The notes under the pieces: generated by a model
What the model saw: only the letters and a program-made list of their open reading frames with translations
What the model was told of the DNA's origin: nothing
The model's database searches: none
Source: Adiantum capillus-veneris
Lineage: Eukaryota > Streptophyta > Polypodiopsida > Polypodiales > Pteridaceae
Length of the DNA: 64,000 nucleotides
Reading direction: 5' to 3'
Assembly: GCA_014529385.2 (NCBI GenBank)
Contig: CM043961.1
Span: 12,930,978-12,994,977 of the forward strand
Part shown: in pieces, positions 56,650 through 64,000 of the stretch
How the letters are laid out: the number at the start of each line of letters is the position of its first letter
Numbering within the stretch: the first letter of the stretch is position 1
Made by a program: the position numbers and the translations under genes

Positions 56650-57770
56650 TGTGTGTGTGTGAGTGTAATATGTGTGTGTCTGTATGCCTTCAAGGCATGG
56701 GGGAGCTCCTATTGGACCTCCTTCGGTGGATCGGGCGAGCGCCGCAGGTAAGCACACACACACACACACACACACACAGTGATACACACTTGCATTCACA
56801 CACATCAAAACACTTGCACACATAGCACAAACACACACACAATCATGCATACGCACACACATTACACTTGCATACACACACATACATACATACACACACA
56901 CATATATAAACACTTGCATTCACAACATCAACACACTTGCATACATACACACATACACATATATAAACACTTGCATTCACAACATCAACACACTTGCATA
57001 CATAGCACAAACACACACACAATCATGCATACAGACACACACACATATTACACTTACATTCGCACACACACAATCATGCATATATCCACACACACACACA
57101 TATAAACACTTGCATTCACACACATCAACACACTTGCATACACACTTACAGTAACAATTACAATGATGTAAGAACACGTTGTTGTAGAGAAGAGATATAC
57201 AAATGTCAAAGTGGATTTGTATTTTTCCTTGCCATGAGCAAATTGAGAATGGTTTTTTTTTTAATTTGCATTTTACGCCGTTATGCTGCCGAAATTTAGA
57301 AGTTTATATTTGTATTGTCATGCATACGCACACATACACATATATAAACACTTGCATTCACAACATCAACACACTTGCATACATAGCACAAACACGCACA
57401 CAATCATGCATACAGACACACACATATTACACTTACATTCACACACACACAATCATGCATACATCCACACACACACACACACATATAAACACTTGTATTC
57501 ACACACATCAACACACTTGCATACAAGACACCATGCATACACACATACTAAACACACTTACACTAACAATTACAATGATGTAAGAACAGGTCGTTGTAGA
57601 GAAGAGGTATACAAATGTCAAAGTGGATTTGTATTTTTCCTTGCCATGAGCAAGTTGAGAATGGTTTTTTTTTTAATTTTCATTTTACGTCGGTATGCTG
57701 CTAAAATTTAGAAGTTTATATTTGTATTGTCATTGCTAAGAAGATTTTTGTTGTTTGTGGTTGATAGATT
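55454..57770. promoter_or_regulatory. Divergent intergenic region: TA, GT and CA microsatellites, 5' UTR exon
   Basis: Shared upstream region of two divergent element genes. It holds (GT)n then (AT)n at 56013-56099, (AT)n at 56594-56646, and CA-rich repeats from 56753 to 57560. A candidate non-coding first exon for the plus gene ends GCCGCAG|GTAAGC at 56747, with acceptor GATAG| at 57767 just before the ATG. A segment of about 170 bp is tandemly repeated (57163-57335 and 57573-57735), including GCCGTTATGCTGCCGAAATT. Tyr/Ile and Thr/His frames here are artefacts. Confidence 0.5.
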
Positions 57771-60700
57771 ATGGCTCGTACACCATCTAAACGTGGCAGG
57801 ACAGGTATCTCTCAAAGTAAGTTCAAATACATTAAGCTATTTGTGTTCTTTTTATTTGTCTCCACATACTCACTAAACTAGTTGTGTTCTTATTGTTTTT
57901 TTCTTGTAGGAGTAGGATACACATTAAGGTCTAGCACTACAAGGCATAGGGCCAATGCACGATCTTCCATTGCTTCTTCCAATGTCCGTCGAAAGGAGGA
58001 TATTTTGGGTGATGTGCATGAAGAAGAGGATATATTGAGTGATGTGCATGAAGAAGAGGTGTTCATAGATATTCATGCTACACAAGGTGAATTGGTGGCT
58101 CACAGCGTGTCTGAAGCAACAACAATTGTTGCTAAACCTCCCGATCATCCAACAGTATTCGGAAAGGATGTTCATGGTCGAATATTGGAGGAGATTGTAG
58201 AGGGTTTTATTGTAAAGAGAGGTAGGGAACCTCCTCGAATTCCTCTCTGCAGATTGATGAAAAATGAAGCCATTAGAGCGGTGGGTCTAGGCACTGAGGG
58301 CTTGGTGAAAAGGTTTGAGATGTCTGGATACAGTGTGCTTGGAGCTCCATTTCTTGTGTCATTTAAGAAGCCAGGCCATGATCAACATTATGTTTCCGAC
58401 TTAGACAAAGATGAATGGGGGCCTATTTGGTGAGAAATAAGCGATGATTTTGATAATTCCCTTCCCCTTGAGTGGGAAGACTTAAGGGGAAAAAAATTTA
58501 TCGTTTGGGATGGTAATCACCGTTTGAAAACTTGGATGCGCTTAATAAAAATACGTAAGTGATTTCTTTTTTGTTTAGTGTAAAGTTGACTTGTATTACT
58601 CTATGCTTTCTAATTTTCTTTTTTGTTGTTGTAGAATTTTCAATGATAAAGTGGAGACATTGTTCTGTGAAGTGTCAATTTGTCTATGTTGATAGAAGTG
58701 CAAAGGGGGAGCTTATGCTAGCTTTGCGCTCTCAAAATGAGTAGGCACATTTGTTGTTTTGAAAGTTATTGCTATTACTTTATCGATGTCATTCTCCTGC
58801 CATTTAATTTAAGATATTGTGGTTTAGGATTGGTAGAGCCACTGTGAGCACAAATTTTGGGTAGGAGATCTTCTTGTTCCAAAAACTAGCTGTGGCAAGC
58901 AAAGATTCTTTAATGAAAGACTTTCCCCAAGATTGGGTTCCATGGATAGAGGTAGAGCTTGCTTGTGAGAAGAAGGCATCTAAAGGGAGTTGGTACAACG
59001 CTCCTGCTCTTTTATTAGCAATGCTCATATGGAAGGTATATTTTTTTGCCTTAAAGTACACTTTTTATGTAATTTCTAAATCTTGACATTATTTTGTAAA
59101 ATCTTACTTTTTTTTTCATTTGCTCTACAAAAGGAAGACTTTGACTTGTCTCTTATCAAAGAGATGCAAGAGATCAATGATCCATCGATTTCATTGCCAG
59201 AAAAGGAAATGGTTGCTCGAGGAAGAGTAGAAAAAATATTCAAAGAAAGAGCTTATAAGGTAAACACTTTCTCTTTTCATCGTTCATGTTTGAATTTCTA
59301 CAAAATTGTAAGTTGACATGTTATTTGAATTTGATTTATTTGATTGAAAAATTGATTTGATTTGATCTCGTGCTAATGCAACATAGATGTTGGCCATTTC
59401 CAACTCCGCCAATGGCCAGGGGTTCTTCTCTTTATTATTTAACTTCAATTGGATAAGAGAAAAGGATCAAGAGACAAGGTCCACTCTTTGAGAACTTCTA
59501 AAATATCACCAGAGAGGTAATAATTTTTGGATAAAAAATACACATGAAATCATCAAATGAATCAATGAATTTATGGTTTGTTTATTGTTTGCTCTATAGG
59601 AAAAAGGAAATATTGCACTCTTTGATGCATTGCCGTGTAGATGATGTTACTTCTGAGCGTTATATTAGTGCAATGAAATTTAGAATGTACTTACGTAAAG
59701 AGTGGTATTGGGGAAGTATCTTGAAGCAATGTTTGAGGATCAAAGGGAAAATGATTGAAGAAATTCCGCAGAGCTTTGAAGCATGGTTTCATCACCAATT
59801 GAGGGACCACATTGATAAAGCTTTTGTGGAGCTTTGGAGTAAGCTCAACACAAAAGAGTCAGATGAAAAAATTCCAAAGCTTATGGAATCTTCGAGGAGA
59901 GTATTATTCAGGTAATACAATTGATATCTTTATTATTGTTATTCTATTTTTTACTTAGAGTTTGTATAATAAATAAGTCACTTAGGAAAGGAGCTCAAAT
60001 AAAGTTAACTACATTTTATGTAGATTGCTAATTCAGCTTTACGATCAAACTTTGTTGGAGAAGTTGCCAATTGCTGTTGAAAGTTAGAGGGACCTCTCTT
60101 GTGAGGAGTGTATGTATCCACTATGGATGAGAGATTATGGTTTGATTGCTTGGGAAATTGAGTATTGCCCTTGGTGGCTAGATTACACTCGAGGCACCTA
60201 CCCACGTGATGAAGGGAACTTATATAAAGGTTATTTTTGGCATTTCTAAAAACTACAAAATTGTTAAAGTGCTCATACTATTTAGATTATGTTTGTGAGA
60301 AATATATTTTTGTTTGCTTTAGAGCACGTTCTTGAAAGAAATGAAAATGGTATTGAGGAGATTTGCTCAGCTTCCAAGAAAGCCACCTCTTCGAAAAGAG
60401 TAAACAATAGTACAATCTCCTCTATAAAAAAACGATTGGATTTTGTTAGATCCAAGAAGACCAAGAAGTCTCCCAAAAAGATCCAAAAAGGTGCTCAAGG
60501 CTCCACAGGTAAACTTGCTTGTATAGATATCTAGCTGTCACTTTCTTTCTACTCAACAATTCTTGATGAAATATTTTATTTTCTGATTATGCAATGCCTT
60601 CCATAGATTGTGATGTGACCGTTATTGGCAACATGCTAGATGTTTACAAAATTTCTCTCGATGATGAGAAATGGTAAACACATGTGAAAAGAAAGACTAA

Positions 60701-61773
60701 CTATGTGTGGTGTGTGTTGTGAATGTTTGAAATACATGTATTTGATCGTATGCAGGATCTTGGATTTTCTTCATTCAGCCCATATTGATGGGGAAAAGAG
60801 CAATGAAGTGGCCTCTCTTTTGTTTGCGGATTTTCCAACAAACTTTAAAGTTGAAAATTTTTCGGAGAACAAGGTATGCATCCTTCAAAACCACAATGGA
60901 TAGTCTATGATAGTTTTGGAACTTTAATTAAATTAACAATGCGTATTATGCAGGTCCCTCCATGGAATCAATTCTCTCAAAAATTAAGTAAGAAAGTGGC
61001 TGTAATAGCTTCAAAGTATGTGGCAGACAATGGGTGGTACATCACCTTAAGCTCCACTGATCACTTTGGCATTGTGTCTAGCCATGCCATCGAGATGGGA
61101 TTCAAAATGATGCACACCATCCTTATTTTGATCCCCGATGGTTATGTGCGAAAGACCATTGAGATTGAGAGAGTAAGTAAATTTATTTGTTGATTGAAAA
61201 GCATGCTCGTAGTTTTCTTCAATTAGATTACATTCTAATTGTAATTTGTAGGTGGAAACACTATTGCTAGGATTGTTTTATCATAAGGGTCAACGTCCTA
61301 TCTACGATCGACGGGATGGAGAGAGCGTGGACAACAACTCTTTCGATGCCAAGTCCGGAATACTGGTGGAGCGCGTCGACGGAGAGTACATTGGAGGACA
61401 CGCTCTTAGAGGTGCCGCCGAGCGTATCCTTGACTTCTTTCGGTAAGCATATATGCTTCCTGCTATGCGTTATTGGACTATGTTACATAAAGTAAAAATG
61501 CGCATATTTTTTTCTTTTTTTAGCTGGCTTGTGCGGACATTTACTGCGGAGCACACCTACATTTTTGATATGTTTTCTGGATGTGGTGGCTTAGGCAATG
61601 TTTGCATTGAGTTGTCTAGACACTGTCACTGCATAGATAGTGATCCAGAGGTCTTCCATCAACATCTTTCACGCTTCAAGGCTCCATGTGTACGTGCTAT
61701 TTCAGCAGTTGATGCAGATAGCGATGAGGAGACTGATTGGCAACAATATGAGCCCGGATCACATTGCCCTTGA
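57771..61773 (+). pseudogene. ParB-like plus beta-class amino-methyltransferase protein, 14 exons
   Basis: ATG 57771 (MARTPSKRGRTGISQ). Exons: 57771-57816, 57910-58554, 58635-58740, 58828-59035, 59134-59259, 59387-59516, 59600-59911, 60024-60229, 60323-60508, 60607-60673, 60756-60873, 60954-61172, 61252-61442, 61524-61773, nearly all with GT-AG borders. Exon 2 ends LEWEDLRGKKF then IVWDGNHRLKTW, the DGxHR signature of ParB/sulfiredoxin-fold domains. Late exons give LLFADFPTNF (at the DPPY position), GWYITLSSTDHFGIVSSHAI, and YIFDMFSGCGGLGNVC with CIDSDPEVFHQHLSRF (SAM motif I). Motif IV before I marks the beta class (N6A or N4C). Stops (TGA 58431, TAG near 58860 and 60090) fit CGA or CAG losses, and a shift lies in exons 6-7. 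Degenerate DPPY leaves activity uncertain. Confidence 0.68.
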
Positions 61774-63234
61774 TTGACATCAACATTGGTATTATCTATC
61801 GTTTTTCTAGTTTGTGATTTTTATGGAACGACGTGTGACCATGGTGTTTAGGTGCCACTTTTTTGGTATTACTGAAGACATGTTGTTGGTGTTGATCATC
61901 CTTATCAATTCAACCATGATTTCATATTTATTATGCAAGATAGAAGTTAGTTGAGAGCTTTGGATTTACCAAAGTAATATACCAACACATGCTTTTTTGC
62001 GTATGTAATTTCTTCTTCCCGTGAGCATTCGCTGCTGCACGGAAGCAAGTATGGAATGGGGATTTTTTTAGTTTGAATTTTCATGCCGTTATGCTGCCGA
62101 AATTTTGATTGCTTGTCAATATAATCATGCTTTTTGTTCTTGTTTGAAAACATAATCATAGTTTCATGTATACAGAAAAGTTAGTCAAGCTTCACGGAAG
62201 CAAGTATGGAATGGAAAATTTTTTTGTTTGAATTTTCGCGCCGTTATGCTGCCGAAATTTTGATTGCTTGTGAATATAATCATGCTTTTTGTTCATGTTT
62301 AAAAACATAATCATGGTTTCATGTATACACAAAAGTTAGGCAAGCTTCACGGAAGCAAGTATAGAATGGGAAAGCTTAACGAAAGTTAGGCAAGCTTTCA
62401 CGGAAGCAAGTATGGAATGGGTATTTTTTATTTTTCACGTTGTTATGCTGTCAAAATTTTGATTGCTTGTCAGTATTTCTTTACACTGTCGGTCTAAGAA
62501 TATATATAGTTTTATATATAATATTTATATTATATATATATATAATATCTTTTTATTTATTTATTTATATGTGTGTGTTTATGTACGTAAGCAGTTCTTC
62601 AACTCAGTAAAGTATTCTTAATTACTATTTTATATGCAAGAGTGTATGCGTGTATCATTACTTTGAGGTCTCTGCCCAAACAAGTACAACCATCAATATT
62701 TTTTAGATTCCTAGTTTCAAATTGGCTTATTAGGCATTCATCCTTGTTTGCAACAACACCTACATGGACAGGAAACAACATTCTACTAAAAGTAGGGTAA
62801 ATACTAAAGACATGCTCATCTTTTTCTTGCATTATATAAAAAACTCACATAGATTTTATTTACGTTTGGCTTTCAAACAACTTGTAGTTACATTTGGTGG
62901 TTTAGTTTAGCTACAAGATATCAACAATACCCTAAATTATGACAGATCTTGAAGATGTGTTAGTAGACCAGGCCGATTAAAAGTATCACAGCTAGTTCAA
63001 TAATAATAAGTCAAACAGAGACATATGAATTATTCTCGCTAAGGCACTGAAGAGTGGAACACCATCATATAGTTAAAATAAGCATCATATAATTAAAATA
63101 AGTTAGGTAGGGAATCAAACCTGCACACACACACACACACAGTACAACTTGCATCACACTAGTACAATTTATCATGTGCTAGTGCATATTTATTTAACTA
63201 TATATATTTAGTGCATAATTATTTAAATCTTGCC
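61774..63234. repeat. 3' flank with tandem CACGGAAGCAAG repeats
   Basis: Units starting (TT)CACGGAAGCAAGTATGGAATGG at about 62038, 62194, 62350 and 62399 carry GCCGTTATGCTGCCGAAATTT and GATTGCTTGT. The same core occurs upstream of the ParB/methyltransferase gene (57276, 57687). AT-rich repeats lie at 62500-62560. No gene is seen in 62500-63234. Confidence 0.7.
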
Positions 63235-63591
63235 TCAATCTTCTATCACATTAGAGCCAGAGATGTCGACCAAGTTGATTGTGCGTTTGCAGACAAGCAA
63301 ATGGTCAATCTCCGCCTGTAAAGCGGCCCTTCGATCGATGTCTATGTACCCCCATGTCTCCCACTTGCCCAGAGCTTCTCTCATTGTCTCAAAGCCATCA
63401 TTGAGTTCCTGGTCTCCGGTGTTGCGAGCGCGATTAAGGTGGTTGAACATCCGGATCTACTTGTTTGTGTCATGCTCTCTCTGTGTAAACGTCTTCTTTT
63501 CTTCAAGGGGTGCGTTGGGGGGGAGTTTGTGAAGCTCTTCATGGATTTTTGCAACTACCTCATTACCAGTAGTTGCATATCGTATAGGCAT
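63235..63591 (-). pseudogene. Unrecognised 118-residue protein or first exon
   Basis: ATG 63591 opens MPIRYATTGNEVVAKIHEEL, which continues in one frame to a TGA at 63235 with one TAG at 63457 (HDTNK-stop-IRMFNHLNR; CAG fits). Content is protein-like (ETMREALGKWETWGY, AALQAEIDHLLVCKRTI), helical and charged, perhaps a coiled coil. A TATA box (CCTATATAAATG, about 63687-63676 on minus) lies about 85 bases upstream of the ATG. No family was recognised. It may be the first exon of another transposon gene continuing left. Confidence 0.45.
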
Positions 63592-63675
63592 TGTATAAGT
63601 ACAGGGAAAATGAAAAAATCTCTCTTGATTAGCACCTCCGATTTACTTGTGCAGCATATGCTGCTTGCCTTGTAA

Positions 63676-63687
63676 CATTTATATAGG
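63676..63687 (-). promoter_or_regulatory. TATA box for the 63.2-63.6 kb gene
   Basis: CCTATATAAATG on minus, correctly placed upstream of the ATG at 63591. Confidence 0.5.
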
Positions 63688-63786
63688 CTAAAGCAGCATG
63701 CTCTCAAAAAGCATTGATAGTGATGGAAGAGTGGCATGTGTTAGTGACATGAGGGGTCCCACGCAGCATATGCTAACTGCTAAATT

Positions 63787-63955
63787 GGAGCGTCCAATAA
63801 TATATGCATGATTTGTCAATATGAATATTATGCCCCTATGAATATTATAATCGTCTACTAGTCCACCACTAACTTTTAAAGTGGGGCGTGCAATAAAATA
63901 TGCATGATTTGTCACTACGATTATTATTCCCCTATAAAATTTATAAGCATCTAAT
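63787..63955. repeat. Two direct repeats of about 74 bp
   Basis: 63787-63860 and 63882-63955 share GCGT(C/G)CAATAA, TATGCATGATTTGTCA and CCCCTAT with scattered differences. They lie upstream of the preceding minus gene and may be promoter repeats or subterminal repeats of an element that continues to the right. Confidence 0.75.
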
Positions 63956-64000
63956 AGTGCAATGAGTAGACACCACTAACTGCCTCTCTAAGGGCTCGAG

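Noticed and set aside
56779-57583. Thr/His/Ile-rich proteins in the CA and TA tracts
   Set aside because: Translations of microsatellites without any non-repeat content.
57771-61773. Gene B as a C5-cytosine methyltransferase or ordinary RNA methyltransferase
   Set aside because: Motif order (IV region before the FxGxG motif) and lack of a PCQ or ENV motif point to beta-class amino-methyltransferases, though the DPPY position is degenerate.

Overview
This is a nuclear window from a plant with a large, repeat-rich genome, most likely a fern or another seedless vascular plant. Supporting that are Ty1/copia and Ty3/gypsy retrotransposons, plant L1-type LINEs, split genes with GT-AG introns, many GA/CT/TA microsatellites, and decayed PPR-protein fragments. 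The fern assignment is inference. Almost every recognisable gene belongs to a mobile element, and most are damaged. No rRNA, CRISPR, operon or intact ordinary host gene was found.

Layout, left to right. 1-3.9 kb: a dead Ty3/gypsy element on the minus strand. 4.1-5.0 kb: a LINE ORF1 remnant (DUF4283 plus CCHC). 5.7-7.0 kb: an unrecognised plus-strand ORF. 7.6-18.0 kb: a minus-strand L1 LINE split by an inserted DNA element (about 9.24-17.07 kb) that has inverted repeats, a SWIM-type transposase gene (plus) and a divergent methyltransferase-like gene (minus). 18.3-41.4 kb: a minus-strand copia element ('copia-2'). Its gag start codon region is interrupted by an 18.4 kb DNA transposon (22640-41003) with 21-bp terminal inverted repeats and an AGCC target duplication. 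That transposon carries a DDE-type transposase, an FCP1-like phosphatase, and a coiled-coil/RING-like gene. It was later hit by a second copia element ('copia-1', 31360-36625, both LTRs present) and by a 92-bp tRNA-derived retroposon. 42.1-46.8 kb: a nearly complete LINE lying inside a (CT)n tract, with a truncated sister at 48.3-48.6 kb, also inside (CT)n. PPR debris surrounds both. 52.1-61.8 kb: a better-preserved relative of the 9-17 kb element, with a SWIM transposase (minus) divergent from a 14-exon gene that joins a ParB-like DGNHR domain to a beta-class amino-methyltransferase fold. 63.2-63.6 kb: the start of another unknown gene.

The most novel content is the twice-seen pairing of a SWIM transposase with a ParB/methyltransferase-like protein, and the 18.4 kb transposon with phosphatase and RING-like cargo and a private AGTGGT-type satellite. 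A second theme is decay. In-frame stops across unrelated elements are mostly TAG/TAA where Gln is expected or TGA where CGA fits, as expected from C-to-T change in methylated DNA.
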